DNA of 64,000 nt from UBA9620 sp965220695 (GTDB lineage: Bacteria > Acidobacteriota > Vicinamibacteria > Vicinamibacterales > UBA8438): the NCBI GenBank assembly GCA_965220695.1, contig OZ244838.1, forward strand, positions 1 to 64,000, in the 5' to 3' direction. How positions within the stretch are numbered: position 1 is the stretch's first letter; each line of letters opens with the position of its first letter. This document shows, in pieces, positions 27,570 through 37,013 of the stretch. The position numbers and the translations under genes were made by a program. Below the pieces are notes generated by a model, which did no database searches, was not told the DNA's origin, and worked only from the letters and a program-made list of their open reading frames with translations.

Positions 27570-28406
27570 CTACGGCCACAACATTTCTTCCGCCGTGATG
27601 ATCGGCATCGTCCCCGCCTCCCCGACTTCCTCGATGAGGCCCAGCAACCGCTTTGCGACGGAATCATCGATTTCGCTTCCTTGGTGAAAGTGCTGTAACC
27701 CTAGTGACAATACATCAACGTAGAGACGCAGGCCCCAGGAGAGCGCAAATCGCGCCCAGTACTCCTCGAAATGATCTGAGTCGACAACGATCTCACCAGG
27801 CTTGCCCCAACAACGACGCACCAATTCATGAACGTTGAAATGCACGGCCCTAGACGTTGCAAAATACAGGAACCTATAGCGTCGCTCCTCGTTAACGTGC
27901 TTTGCCATGAACCAAACACTGGGTACCTCATTACGCTTTGACCAACCGAGCTTTTTCCTCAGTCTTACTAGGTCTGATTCGACCTCCGAACGCTGCGCTA
28001 CGTGGAACTTGTAATTGTCCATGAGTCCAAGTTTGCGCATGACGTCGGCTCCAGCGAAATCATGCTGCGCCGACAATGCCTTTTCGAGATCTCTCCTAGC
28101 GAGGAGCCTGACTAAATTCTCAGCATCGTCCCGATGGATTGCGGTAATGTAGCGAAGGACTATGTACTCCTCACATGCCGGTCTCAGGAGAGCAACCGCC
28201 GCGTCACCGCGCTCGATACACACGAGTTTCGCAATCGCATCAAGTCCTTCGTGTTGTCGGACGACGGCTGCTCTCGTAACGAGATCAAAGAACCCGTGTT
28301 CGGGCATCCACTCAACAACACGTATGTTGCCCAAGAGATGGTCATTTACCTCCGAGACAAGGGACTCGATGAGATGTGCGAGTTCACGAACATTTTTTTC
28401 CGCCAT
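27570..28406 (-). CDS. DUF5677 domain protein
   Basis: A 278-residue, mostly helical protein. The region FFDLVTRAAVVRQHEGLDAI, followed by LLRPACEEYIVLRYI and VNEERRYRFLYFATSRAVHF, matches DUF5677, whose members are often in genomic islands and whose role is unknown. Base composition is visibly lower in GC than the rest of the window, which implies recent transfer. Start 28406 (MAEKNVRELAHLIES) is chosen because the upstream extension overlaps the tail of the IS630 remnant. It is the only intact gene between the two IS630 remnants. Confidence 0.78.
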   Translation of the reverse strand: MAEKNVRELAHLIESLVSEVNDHLLGNIRVVEWMPEHGFFDLVTRAAVVRQHEGLDAIAKLVCIERGDAAVALLRPACEEYIVLRYITAIHRDDAENLVRLLARRDLEKALSAQHDFAGADVMRKLGLMDNYKFHVAQRSEVESDLVRLRKKLGWSKRNEVPSVWFMAKHVNEERRYRFLYFATSRAVHFNVHELVRRCWGKPGEIVVDSDHFEEYWARFALSWGLRLYVDVLSLGLQHFHQGSEIDDSVAKRLLGLIEEVGEAGTMPIITAEEMLWP

Positions 28407-28454
28407 CGTTTGCTTATCGTTGGGATTTGTATTCTGTAAGGGATTAGCGTCCAG

Positions 28455-29460
28455 TGCGGGCGGTTTCTTGACGCAGTGTCTCGCGCCCCTTTTCGACGGC
28501 ATCAAGGATATCACTGGCCGACTTGGTCTATCGCAAGGATTTGGCAGCGTGCATGTTGTAGGTCTCCATGAATCGACGGATTTAACCTCGCAGTTCGCTC
28601 ACGGTGGTGAAGATGCCCCGCCTGTGGGCTCGCCGCTTTTACTGGCCGAACCAAGTCTAGAGGGGTTGAGCCATGACGTGTTCGTCAGCGTGGAATGGAG
28701 ATGAGACCGGGGATGGGCAGCCAGAACGTACCGAATCGCTTCGGTCGTTGGTGTGCTGCTGTTGACAACGATCAGGTGCAGGGCCAACTCCGGCGGTGTG
28801 GCGCGGTCGATCTGCGCGAGGAATTGGCGTCACTCAGTGGCACGATGGCGTCGAATGATGCGGCCGAGCACCTCCCCGGTGGTGATGTTGAAGGCGGCAT
28901 ACAGATTCGTGGTGCCGTGCCCCTTGTATTCTTGGGTGCGGCACTGGACCTGTCTAGGCCGCAGTGGGTGCATCGGATGCGTCCGGTCAAGCGCCTGAGT
29001 CTGCGTCTTCTCGTCGACCCAGAGCAGCAGCGCGTTGTCGGACGGGTCGAGGTAGAACTCGACCACGTCGATGGCTTTCTCGGCGAACTGCGGGTCCCGG
29101 CTGAGCTTGAAGGTCTTGAGACGATGGGGCTTGACATCGGCCACCCGCCAGACCTGCCGCACCTGCCACTGCGCGACGCCCGTGTTGCGCGGTGTCAGCC
29201 GCGTCCTCCAATGGGTCGCCTCGACGGGCACCCGCTCAGTGGACAGAAATCAGGATGCGCTCGACGGTGAGCGGATCGATAACCGTCGGCCGCCCAGACC
29301 GCGGGCGGTCTATCAAGCCGGCGAGCCTTTCGGCACGGTAGTGGCGGTGCCAGAAATGTGCAGTCGCCCGGCTGATGTGCAACAGCCAAGCCGTTTCCGT
29401 GTGTGGCGTGTCAATGGCAACTCAAAACTGCACACTTTTTGAATTGGATGGGGTTGTACT
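28455..29460 (-). pseudogene. IS630-family transposase remnant, minus strand
   Basis: Reading leftwards it has the HTH region (ETAWLLHISRATAHFWHRHY, DRPRSGRP), the DDE core VVEFYLDPSDNALLLWVDEK, GHGTTNLYAAFNITTGEVLG, the later LHLIVVNSSTPTTEAIRYVL, and the tail DILDAVEKGRETLRQET, spread over at least four frames with stops. It is the inverted partner of the remnant at 26917, with both 3' ends pointing at the DUF5677 gene. It is not functional. Confidence 0.8.
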
Positions 29461-29508
29461 GGCTACCGTAGAAATCCGAGTAACCACGGCGCACCGAACG
29501 TTAACAGA

Positions 29509-30654
29509 TCAGGTTCCCGTCTCCTGGGTCGCAAACTCCGCCCAGCGGTCCATCAGGTCACGGCGCTTCTCGAACAGGTCCGACCGGGCGTAGGACCGCT
29601 CCACGGCGCTTCCCACCTGATGCGCCAGAGCCGCCTCCGCAACAGCATGCGGGACGTTCGTCTGCTCGCTCGCCCAGTCGCGGAACGAGGACCGGAACCC
29701 GTGCACCGTGCAGCGTTCCCCGTAGATCGCCTTCAGAGCCTTTGCCATCGATGACGCGGCAATGGCTTTGCCGGCGCGTGTCGGCGACGGGAAGCACCAG
29801 CCGGCCGGACTGTGCAGTTCACTCACGGCCTCCAGCGTTTCAACGCCGGCCGGGGACAACGGCACTCTATGCTCACGGCTGGCCTTCATGCGCTCGGCCG
29901 GGATGCGCCACTCGGCGGCCTGCAGGTCCATCTCGCACCACTTGGCGCCCCGCGCCTCACCCGAGCGAACGGCGGTGAGTATCGTGAACCGGAGACAGGC
30001 CTTCACCACCTCGGTCGCCCCGCAAGTCGCGATCGTCTCCAGCGCGGCTCCTACGTCCCGGTAGGGAAGTGCCGTGTGGTGTTTCTTTGCCCTCCGAACA
30101 GGCAACGCCGCGCCGATGCCGTCCGCCACATTGAATTCGAGGTGCTCGCGTGCCACGCCCCACGCGAACGCGCTGCGGATCCAGCCATGCAGCTTTGAAC
30201 CGGTCGCCGGCTTCTGAGCCATGACGGGCGCCAGGATGGCGATCACGTCGGCCCGGCGGATCTGGTCAAGACGCCGGTCCATGAGCGGACCGCAATACCT
30301 CTCGAGAGCGCTCTGCCGGTTCTTCGCTCCGAGGCCCTTCCACGTTGCCGCCTTGCCGACGTGCTCACACGCCTTGCGGAACGTCGGGATCCTCGACGGC
30401 CGCACCGCCACGGTCGGGTCTCCGCCGCAACGCGCTACCTGACGATTGGCGAACGCGGCCGCGCGCGCCTCGGCGAGCCCGACGTACGGATACCCGCCGA
30501 GCCCCAGGTCGCGGCGCCTGCCCTCGACGGTCAACCGCTGGACCCAGTGGCGGCTACGCCCGCCGGGCTCGACGACGAGGAAGAGCGTTCCGCCGTCGCT
30601 GTGCCGTCCCGGTTGCAAGGTTCCGATCTGCTTGGCTCTGAGTCGTCCTGCCAT
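29509..30654 (-). CDS. P4-type tyrosine integrase, apparently intact
   Basis: A 381-residue integrase. It has an N-terminal DUF4102 arm-binding domain (GRHSDGGTLFLVVEPGG, VQRLTVEGRRRDLGLGGYP), a core-binding domain and a full catalytic domain. The arginine box is TILTAVRSGEARG, then VHGFRSSFRDWA (HxxR), LAHQVGSAVERSYARSD with the active Tyr, and a normal C-terminus (LFEKRRDLMDRWAEF). P4-type integrases move genomic islands, usually at tRNA genes, but no tRNA or repeat was found next to it. It is the only complete recombinase in the window and could have served the graveyard to its left. Confidence 0.92.
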   Translation of the reverse strand: MAGRLRAKQIGTLQPGRHSDGGTLFLVVEPGGRSRHWVQRLTVEGRRRDLGLGGYPYVGLAEARAAAFANRQVARCGGDPTVAVRPSRIPTFRKACEHVGKAATWKGLGAKNRQSALERYCGPLMDRRLDQIRRADVIAILAPVMAQKPATGSKLHGWIRSAFAWGVAREHLEFNVADGIGAALPVRRAKKHHTALPYRDVGAALETIATCGATEVVKACLRFTILTAVRSGEARGAKWCEMDLQAAEWRIPAERMKASREHRVPLSPAGVETLEAVSELHSPAGWCFPSPTRAGKAIAASSMAKALKAIYGERCTVHGFRSSFRDWASEQTNVPHAVAEAALAHQVGSAVERSYARSDLFEKRRDLMDRWAEFATQETGT

Positions 30655-30803
30655 ATGGATATCCCCGCACCTGTGTATCCCACGAATACACCACATCAGG
30701 ACGTGGAAACCGTAGAACACACACGGACCGGCAGGGACAGCTTACGGCCAAAAATACCAAGTAATAGGGGGTTAATGGAACACGCGTAGCACTCTACGGG
30801 CTG

Positions 30804-32984
30804 CTACGGATTCTCATTCTGTTCTGGCAGGGCGAACGCGACGAGGCGCGGGCCGCCGCCGATCGTCACCGCGATATACTGCCGCCCTTCAACCTCGTAG
30901 GTCATCGGCGTGCCGATGGTGCCGGCCGGCAGATCGACCGCTCCCTGTATCTCGCCGGTCGCCTTGTCCCAGGCCACCAGCCCCGGCCCGCCGTCGCTCC
31001 CTGCGGTGGGCGTAGCGATGATGAGCAGCGTCCTGGTCAGCAGCGGCCCGGCGATGGTCCCGTCCCCCAGCGGCGGCAGGTTGAGTTCACGCAGACGCGG
31101 GTGATTGCGAATCCGGTCACCGTTGCCCAGCGGCACCATCCAGGCATGGTCGCCGGTGTTCATGTCGATCGCCGTGATCCGCGAGTAGGGCGGCTTGAGC
31201 AGTGGCAGCCCTTGCGGCATACGGGCTTCGTAGCCGCCCCGCTGCTGCAACCGCACGGCCTCGGGAGCGCCGTGGGTGTAGCGCATGGTCGCGCCCAGCG
31301 CCGCATCCGGCGTGTAGAGCGGAATGGCCACGGCGACGTTGCGCGACGGGACATACAGCATGCCCGTTTCAGGGTCGACGGCGGCGCCGGCCCACCCGGC
31401 CGCGCCAAAATCCGGCGGCCGCATCAAGGTCCCCTGCGTGCCTCCCTCGATGGGGCGGCCAGGCGGCGTGAAGAGTGGCCCGATCTGGTAGTTCTGCACC
31501 ACCTCGATCGCCATCTGGCGTATCTCCGGCGTGAAGTCGACCAGGTCGTCAATGGTGACGCCCTGATAGTCGAACGGCGCCGGTCTGGTCGGAAACGGCT
31601 GCGTCAGCGAGGGCACCTCGTCCGGCATATTGGTTTCTTGCGGGACCGGCCGTTCCTCGATCGGCCAGATCGGGTCCCCGGTGACCCGGTCGAACGCGTA
31701 GAGGAACGCCTGCTTGCTCACCTGCGTCAGCGCCTTGACGGGACGACCGTCCACCACGACGTCGAGCAGGTTGGGATGCGTCGGGAAGTCGTAATCCCAC
31801 AGCCCGTGATGCACCGCCTGGAAGTGCCAGACCCGCTGGCCGGTCTCCACGTCGACGGCGATGATCGACTCGGAGAACAGGTTGTCGCCCGGACGGTCGG
31901 CCCCGTAATAGTCGTTGGTCGTGGTGCCGGTCGGCAGGTAGACGTACCCCAGCTCGTTGTCGCCGGCCAGCATCGACCAGACGTTGGCGTTGCCCGAATA
32001 CCGCCACGAGTCGTTGCCCCAGGTGTCGACCCCGAACTCGTCAGCGCTGTTCGGGACGGTGTGGAAGTCCCAGGCATGCTCGCCGGTCCGCGCGTTCCAG
32101 GCGCGCACCCACCCCGGCGGCGCTTCCTTGGTGATACGCCGGTCGGCAATTTGCGACCCGTGAATCACCCTGTCTCGCACGACGATCGGCGGCGAGTTGA
32201 TCGAGTAGAGCATGGCGTTGAGATAGTCGCGCGCGTCGCGATCGACCCGCGGGATACCGACCATGGCGTCCACCATGCCGCTGCCGTCCGGTCCGAAGTC
32301 GGGGCAGGGGCGTCCGGTCCGGGCGTGCACGCAGACGAGATACCCGTTGCCGGTGCCCCAGTAAATCCGCTCGTCATTCTCGCCATCGGTCCAGTACGCC
32401 ACGCCGCGCTGGGTCCACGGGCTGCTCATCGAGGGCGTGCCTTCCTCGTAGGTCTTCGGGTTGAACACCCAGAGCGTCTGGCCGGTCGTGGCGTCGACCG
32501 CCACCCCCTGCGAGAGCGGCGTGTTGAAGTAGAGGACGCCACCCACCATCAACGGCGTGGCCTGCAACCGCGAGAGGTTCGGCGGCTGACTGTCGCGGTA
32601 CAGGTTCGGGGTGTCCGCGACGAGCGACTCCACGACCGTCTCCAGCGGGGCCCACCATTCGCCGCCGCCCGGCGTCGACCGACTCACGAGCGCGTCAACC
32701 GATGTCCATTCCCACGCGATCTCCAGCCGGCTGAAGTTGCCGGCGTCGATCTGGTCGAGCGGCGAATACTTCGTTCCGGCGATGTCGCCGGCATAGCTGC
32801 GCCATTCGCCGTTCTCGGTACCGTAGGTCTGCCACGGTCCGCTGGACGAGGACTGGGTCTGCGCGCGCGCGGCGCCGGCGCCAGGCGCGACGAGCAGGGC
32901 GCCACTCAGCGCCAGTCGAATGCAGCGGGACGTCCACCCCGGGCGGCGAGGGGACATGAACGTGACACCTTGACTCATCTTCAT
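30804..32984 (-). CDS. PQQ-type quinoprotein dehydrogenase, secreted (726 residues)
   Basis: An eight-bladed beta-propeller quinoprotein with signal peptide (SGALLVAPGAGAARAQ). Key blocks are AGDIAGTKYSPLDQIDAGNF near the N-terminus, VDATTGQTLWVFNPKTYEEG, GVGYWTD-type YWTDGENDERIYWGTG, HTVPNSADEFGVDTWGNDSW, GDNLFSESIIAVDVETGQRV and VHHGLWDYDFPTHPNLLDVV. It resembles the soluble domain of membrane glucose dehydrogenases without the N-terminal membrane helices. It should oxidise an alcohol or sugar in the periplasm; the substrate is unknown. GAAGGG precedes the ATG by about 9 bases. Confidence 0.9.
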   Translation of the reverse strand: MKMSQGVTFMSPRRPGWTSRCIRLALSGALLVAPGAGAARAQTQSSSSGPWQTYGTENGEWRSYAGDIAGTKYSPLDQIDAGNFSRLEIAWEWTSVDALVSRSTPGGGEWWAPLETVVESLVADTPNLYRDSQPPNLSRLQATPLMVGGVLYFNTPLSQGVAVDATTGQTLWVFNPKTYEEGTPSMSSPWTQRGVAYWTDGENDERIYWGTGNGYLVCVHARTGRPCPDFGPDGSGMVDAMVGIPRVDRDARDYLNAMLYSINSPPIVVRDRVIHGSQIADRRITKEAPPGWVRAWNARTGEHAWDFHTVPNSADEFGVDTWGNDSWRYSGNANVWSMLAGDNELGYVYLPTGTTTNDYYGADRPGDNLFSESIIAVDVETGQRVWHFQAVHHGLWDYDFPTHPNLLDVVVDGRPVKALTQVSKQAFLYAFDRVTGDPIWPIEERPVPQETNMPDEVPSLTQPFPTRPAPFDYQGVTIDDLVDFTPEIRQMAIEVVQNYQIGPLFTPPGRPIEGGTQGTLMRPPDFGAAGWAGAAVDPETGMLYVPSRNVAVAIPLYTPDAALGATMRYTHGAPEAVRLQQRGGYEARMPQGLPLLKPPYSRITAIDMNTGDHAWMVPLGNGDRIRNHPRLRELNLPPLGDGTIAGPLLTRTLLIIATPTAGSDGGPGLVAWDKATGEIQGAVDLPAGTIGTPMTYEVEGRQYIAVTIGGGPRLVAFALPEQNENP

Positions 32985-33040
32985 TCACTGTTTCCCTTCA
33001 CGTGCGGCGACGGGTGCGCCAATCATATCCCCGGCGGTGC

Positions 33041-33127
33041 GTCCCGTGCGGGCCAATGGCGCACGTTGTACGTGGTCGCGCATGTCCGGTGCACCCTCGC
33101 ATGCACGGCCGAATTGTGCGACACTCG
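33041..33127. repeat. Dispersed non-coding element, copy 1
   Basis: The element contains GGCGCACGTTGTACGTGGTC and ends GCATGCACGGCCGAATTGTG, CGACACTCG. It recurs at 42276-42335 (first part) and 50042-50140 (both parts). This copy lies in the divergent gap upstream of msrB. It may be a regulatory or small-RNA element, or the scar of a mobile sequence. Confidence 0.55.
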
Positions 33128-33204
33128 ATCCAGGTGAGGTCAGCGGCGCCGCAACCGTTGACCAACGCGCCGCGGTCGACCCGACGGACCCGAAGGAGAG
33201 CATC

Positions 33205-33705
33205 ATGAACAGAAGACACTTTTTCGCCACGATGGTCAGCGGCGTTGCGGTGGGAGCGGCCGCGCCCATGCGGCTGCTGGGCCAAAGTGTGACGAAGCTG
33301 AAGAAGCCGCTGAAGGAGTGGCGCGCGCTCCTCTCGCCGGCGGCGTACGATGTGCTGTTCGAGGAAGCGACCGAGCGGCCGCGCAGCAGCTCCTTGAACG
33401 ATGAAAAGCGACCCGGCACCTATGTCTGCGCCGCCTGCTACCTGCCGCTCTTCGACGCCAGCACCAAGTACGAGAGCGGCACCGGGTGGCCGAGCTTCTA
33501 CGCGCCCATCGAGGACCGCCTGGAAACCAAGCGCGACTGGAAGCTCATTCTGCCGCGGACCGAATACCATTGCGCGCGGTGCGAGGGTCACCAGGGCCAT
33601 CTGTTCGGCGATGGTCCGCCGCCTACCGGTCAGCGCTGGTGCAACAACGGCATAGCGCTGACGTTCGTGCCGCAGGGCCAGGCCCTGCCGAAGCTGCGCA
33701 CGTAG
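33205..33705 (+). CDS. msrB: Peptide-methionine (R)-S-oxide reductase MsrB, Tat-exported
   Basis: A 166-residue enzyme that reduces methionine-R-sulfoxide in damaged proteins. The twin-arginine start (NRRHFFATMVSGVAVGAAA) predicts export, so it acts in the periplasm. Zinc ligands Cys75-x-x-Cys78 and Cys123-x-x-Cys126 are present, the substrate block YESGTGWPSFY is intact, and the catalytic Cys146 lies in RWCNNGIALTF. AAGGAGAG lies 5 bases upstream of ATG 33205. A longer open frame begins at 33037 but lacks these features. Its TAG stop forms the edge of a partial MITE end. Confidence 0.95.
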   Translation: MNRRHFFATMVSGVAVGAAAPMRLLGQSVTKLKKPLKEWRALLSPAAYDVLFEEATERPRSSSLNDEKRPGTYVCAACYLPLFDASTKYESGTGWPSFYAPIEDRLETKRDWKLILPRTEYHCARCEGHQGHLFGDGPPPTGQRWCNNGIALTFVPQGQALPKLRT

Positions 33706-33896
33706 GAGCCCGTGGCAAAAGCACGACTGCATTCAACTTGAACGAAAGCACCGGTGGGCGGCTGCGGTTCTTCCAGGGCGCGGTGCCGATACTGCGGGGC
33801 GGCTACACGGTGGGGGCGATTGGCGCCAGCGGCGCATCGGCCCAGGACGATGAGGACGCCGTGACGGCGGGGCTGCGTGCCGTCGCGATCAGGTAG
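33706..33896 (+). pseudogene. GlcG/HbpS-like fragment fused to a partial MITE end
   Basis: Directly after the msrB stop, GAGCCCGTGGCAAAAG plus the following bases match the left end of the repeat element at 42891. After that the frame reads RFFQGAVPILRGGYTVGAIG followed by ASGASAQDDEDAVTAGLRAV, the C-terminal strand pair of GlcG/HbpS haem-binding proteins. No start or N-terminal half is present. It is therefore a truncated remnant joined by a mobile-element scar. Confidence 0.65.
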
Positions 33897-33939
33897 GTAC
33901 CGTCAACGGCATCGGCGGAGACCCGCGAGCGCACACAAG

Positions 33940-35688
33940 TCAGGGCAGCCTGAAGACGAACAGCATGTTGCCGCGGCCCGGCTGCCGGATTTCCGGGGTG
34001 AGCCCGCGGAAGTTGACCCCGCCGCCCGCGGCGATGGCGACATATTGCACGCCATCGTGCATGTAGGACACCGGATATCCCCCCGCGCTCGAGTTGAGAA
34101 TCTGCTCCCAGTGTATTTCTCCGGTCCGGGCATCGAAGGCACGGAAGCGCCGGGCGTCGTCGGTCACGAATACCAACCCGCCCCCCGTGGTCAGCGTTGA
34201 GCCACCGAATCCGGCGCGCTGGCGGTGCACCCACAGGGTCTCGCCCGTGCCCACGTCGACCGCCGTGAACTGTCCGATCTGCCCGTCACTGTCCGGGGCC
34301 TCGGCGAGGGCAACGCGCGCCGAGCCGTGGTGCGCGCCGGGTCGCAGCCGGAATTCGTTGAGCGTCAGTTCATTGCAGGTGTTGTTGGTCGGCGCATAGA
34401 GCGCGTTCGTCCCGGGGTGATACGCGGTCGCCTGCCAGTTGATGCCGCCGGTCAGGCTCGGGCAGACGAAGACCGGCTCGCCGACCTTCGGCGACTTCAG
34501 CGCCGGGTTGAGCAGGACCCGCCGGCTCTCGGCGTCGATGTCGACCACCACGTTCTGGAAATTGGTCGGTCTGGCCCAGAGAAAGGCTCCAGTGGCCGCG
34601 TCCAGCGCCCAGACGATGCCGGTCTTGCCGGGAATGCCGGTCACGATCTTTCGGGGTTGCCCCGGCGTGACCGACGTGTTCATCCACTGGACGGCGTCGG
34701 CCCGCGGCGCGACGACGGTCTCGACGATCATGCGGGCAAACGGATGGTCGAGATCCCACTCGTCGTTGGGAATGTGCTGAAAGTACCAGACGATCTCGCC
34801 GGTATCGGCGTTGAGCGCGAGGGTGGAGTTGGTATAGAGGACGTCGCCGTCCCCGGTGCCGCGCTGTACCGAGCCCCACGGAATCGGCACCCCGACCCCG
34901 ATGTAGATCAGGTTCAACCCGGGGTCGTAACTCGGCGCGTTCCAGGCCGAGCCTCCACGCCGCTCATCGTCGGGTATCCCGCCCCACGTGTCGTAGCCGA
35001 ACTCCCCGGGTCCCGGAATCGTATAGGTGCGCCACACCTCCGTGCCGGTCTCGACATCGTGGCCGGAGACCCAGCAGCGCGTGTTGAGCTGATAGCACCC
35101 TGACATGCCCGCGACGACCCGCCCCTTGATGACCTGGGGGCCGCCCGAATAGTGGTGCCCGGCCGTCCAGTCGCCGACCTGCTCCTCCCACTCGACCTCG
35201 CCCGTGCGCACGTTCAGCGCGACCAGGGATGCATCGTGGGTGCCGATGATGAGCTTGTCCTCGTAGAGCGCGCCGTTGCGGTTCGCGCAGGCCATGCTCG
35301 CCGCGTGATCGACCTGTGTCCGGCGGTACTGCCAGAGTCGCGACCCGTCGCGCACATCGAGGGCCTCGACGAAGTCGCAGGCCTGCACCAGGAACATGAT
35401 GCCGTCGTGCACGAGCGGCGTCGTTTCCTGTTTGCCCTCTCCCATGGTCCAGGCCCACGCCAGACGGAGGCTTCCAACGTTGGAGGTGTTGATCTGATCG
35501 AGCGGGCTGTGGCCCCAGTGGCTGTAGGTCCTGCGCCACATGGGCCAGTCGCCTGGTGGGGGATCCACCAGCATCTCCCCGGTCACCGGCGTGTAGTCGT
35601 CGATGACGGATTGGGCCGACGCGGACCCGCCCGCGAGCAGGAGGCTGACCACGAAGCACCCCCCGGCCACCCGTGACACGATGCGCAT
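33940..35688 (-). CDS. PQQ-type quinoprotein dehydrogenase-like protein (582 residues)
   Basis: Signal peptide GGCFVVSLLLAGGSASAQ, then an eight-bladed PQQ propeller. WRRTYSHWGHSPLDQINTSN is near the start, VKGRVVAGMSGCYQLNTRCW-type repeats are in the middle, and GEFGYDTWGGIP, GWYFQHIPNDEWDLDHPF-type WYFQHIPNDEWDLDHPFAR and SYMHDGVQYVAIAAGGG are near the C-terminus. It lacks a cytochrome c domain. GGGAGAGAAC precedes ATG 35688; the frame is open much further upstream (to 36885) only because of the antisense of the SDR gene. Substrate unknown; probably periplasmic alcohol oxidation. Confidence 0.9.
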   Translation of the reverse strand: MRIVSRVAGGCFVVSLLLAGGSASAQSVIDDYTPVTGEMLVDPPPGDWPMWRRTYSHWGHSPLDQINTSNVGSLRLAWAWTMGEGKQETTPLVHDGIMFLVQACDFVEALDVRDGSRLWQYRRTQVDHAASMACANRNGALYEDKLIIGTHDASLVALNVRTGEVEWEEQVGDWTAGHHYSGGPQVIKGRVVAGMSGCYQLNTRCWVSGHDVETGTEVWRTYTIPGPGEFGYDTWGGIPDDERRGGSAWNAPSYDPGLNLIYIGVGVPIPWGSVQRGTGDGDVLYTNSTLALNADTGEIVWYFQHIPNDEWDLDHPFARMIVETVVAPRADAVQWMNTSVTPGQPRKIVTGIPGKTGIVWALDAATGAFLWARPTNFQNVVVDIDAESRRVLLNPALKSPKVGEPVFVCPSLTGGINWQATAYHPGTNALYAPTNNTCNELTLNEFRLRPGAHHGSARVALAEAPDSDGQIGQFTAVDVGTGETLWVHRQRAGFGGSTLTTGGGLVFVTDDARRFRAFDARTGEIHWEQILNSSAGGYPVSYMHDGVQYVAIAAGGGVNFRGLTPEIRQPGRGNMLFVFRLP

Positions 35689-35793
35689 GTTCTCTCCCTC
35701 GCCGGTCGTTGGCGGCCTCGAGCCCGCAGACTCACCCGAGGATACACTGGTCGACACGCCAGCGGGGCTCGCAGACTCATGGGAGGAGGCAGC

Positions 35794-36798
35794 ATGCCTG
35801 AACAGCCGCTCCGCAACCAGGTGGCCGTCGTCGCCGGCGCGACGCGCGGCGCAGGCCGGGGCATCGCCCGCATGCTGGGCGCGGCGGGCGCCACCGTCTA
35901 CTGCACCGGGCGCAGCGTGCGGGGGCGGCCCGCCACGCCCGGGCGTCCGGAGACGATCGAGGAGACGGCGGAACTGGTCGGCGCGGAGGGGGGCCGGGGC
36001 ATCGCCGTGCGCACCGACCACACGGTCGAGTCGGAAGTGGAGCAGCTCTTCGCGCGGGTCCGCGCCGAAGCGGGCCGGCTCGACGTCCTGGTGAACGACA
36101 TCTGGGGCGGCGACGCGCTGACGGAGTGGGGACTGCCGTTCTGGGAGCTCTCGATCGCCCAGGGGCGGCAGATGCTGGAGCAGGCGGTCCACAGCCACCT
36201 CATCACCAGCCGGCACGGCGCGCCGCTGATGATCGAGCGCGACGCCGGACTCATCGTCGAGGTCACGGACGGCGACACGCTCGGCTACCGCGGCAACCTC
36301 TTCTATGATCTCGCGAAGAACGCGGTCATCCGGCTGGCCTACGCGATGGCTGCCGACCTCCATGCCCACCAGGTGACGGCGCTGGCGATCAGCCCTGGAT
36401 TCCTGCGGTCCGAGGCCGTCCTCGACAGTTGCGGGGTCACCGAGGCGAACTGGCACGACGCCATCGACGAGGACCCCTACTTCGCCGAGTCCGAGACGCC
36501 CTGCCTGGTCGGGCGGGCCGTGGCGGCGCTGGCCGCCGACCCGAACGTCGGCGTGAAGAGCGGCGGGTTGTTCTCGACCTGGACGCTCTCGAAGGAGTAC
36601 GGCCTGACCGATGTGGACGGCCGCCGCCCGGACTGGGGCACCTTCTTCCCGCGCAAGGTGCGGGAGATCGTCGATGGGGACGAGCCGACGGAGATGAACC
36701 TCTTCATCGTCCGCAATCGGCTCTACCAGGCGGAGCTCGATCCGGCCGCGGCCGACGAAGCCGGGCGCCTGCGGACCTGGCTCGCCCGTCACGAATGA
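35794..36798 (+). CDS. SDR-family oxidoreductase
   Basis: A 334-residue short-chain dehydrogenase/reductase. It has a Rossmann start VAVVAGATRGAGRGIARML with the glycine-rich cofactor loop and TGRS, which favours NADP. It also has RLDVLVNDIWGGD (in place of the usual NNAG) and the active-site region with Tyr and Lys in YDLAKNAV. The insertion after TGRS and the extended C-terminus (TWTLSKEYGLTDVDGRRPDW) are typical of a subgroup of about 300-340 residues. GGGAGGAGG lies just upstream of ATG 35794; ATG 35779 is less likely. It is divergent from the quinoprotein at 33940. Confidence 0.9.
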   Translation: MPEQPLRNQVAVVAGATRGAGRGIARMLGAAGATVYCTGRSVRGRPATPGRPETIEETAELVGAEGGRGIAVRTDHTVESEVEQLFARVRAEAGRLDVLVNDIWGGDALTEWGLPFWELSIAQGRQMLEQAVHSHLITSRHGAPLMIERDAGLIVEVTDGDTLGYRGNLFYDLAKNAVIRLAYAMAADLHAHQVTALAISPGFLRSEAVLDSCGVTEANWHDAIDEDPYFAESETPCLVGRAVAALAADPNVGVKSGGLFSTWTLSKEYGLTDVDGRRPDWGTFFPRKVREIVDGDEPTEMNLFIVRNRLYQAELDPAAADEAGRLRTWLARHE

Positions 36799-37013
36799 CG
36801 AGGGAGCGCTGCAGTGGTGGATGCTGGCGGCATCCGACCCTTGCGGGAGACGACGACGAGGGCGTGATTGGAAATCGGAATACAACTTGACCTATCCCTC
36901 GAACTGTCCAAACGAACCGGACCACGTCAAGGGGCGTAATCCAATTGGTCATCAAGAATTCCCCCGACCCCGGTTGAGACCAATGATGAGATGACGGGCC
37001 AAGCCATCCTGGT

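Noticed and set aside
29509..30803. tRNA attachment site for the intact integrase
   Set aside because: No tRNA-like cloverleaf or 15-bp or longer direct repeat could be found next to the integrase by eye.
33940..36885. A 981-residue minus-strand protein
   Set aside because: Only residues from ATG 35688 match a quinoprotein. The upstream part is the antisense of the SDR gene, open because of high GC.
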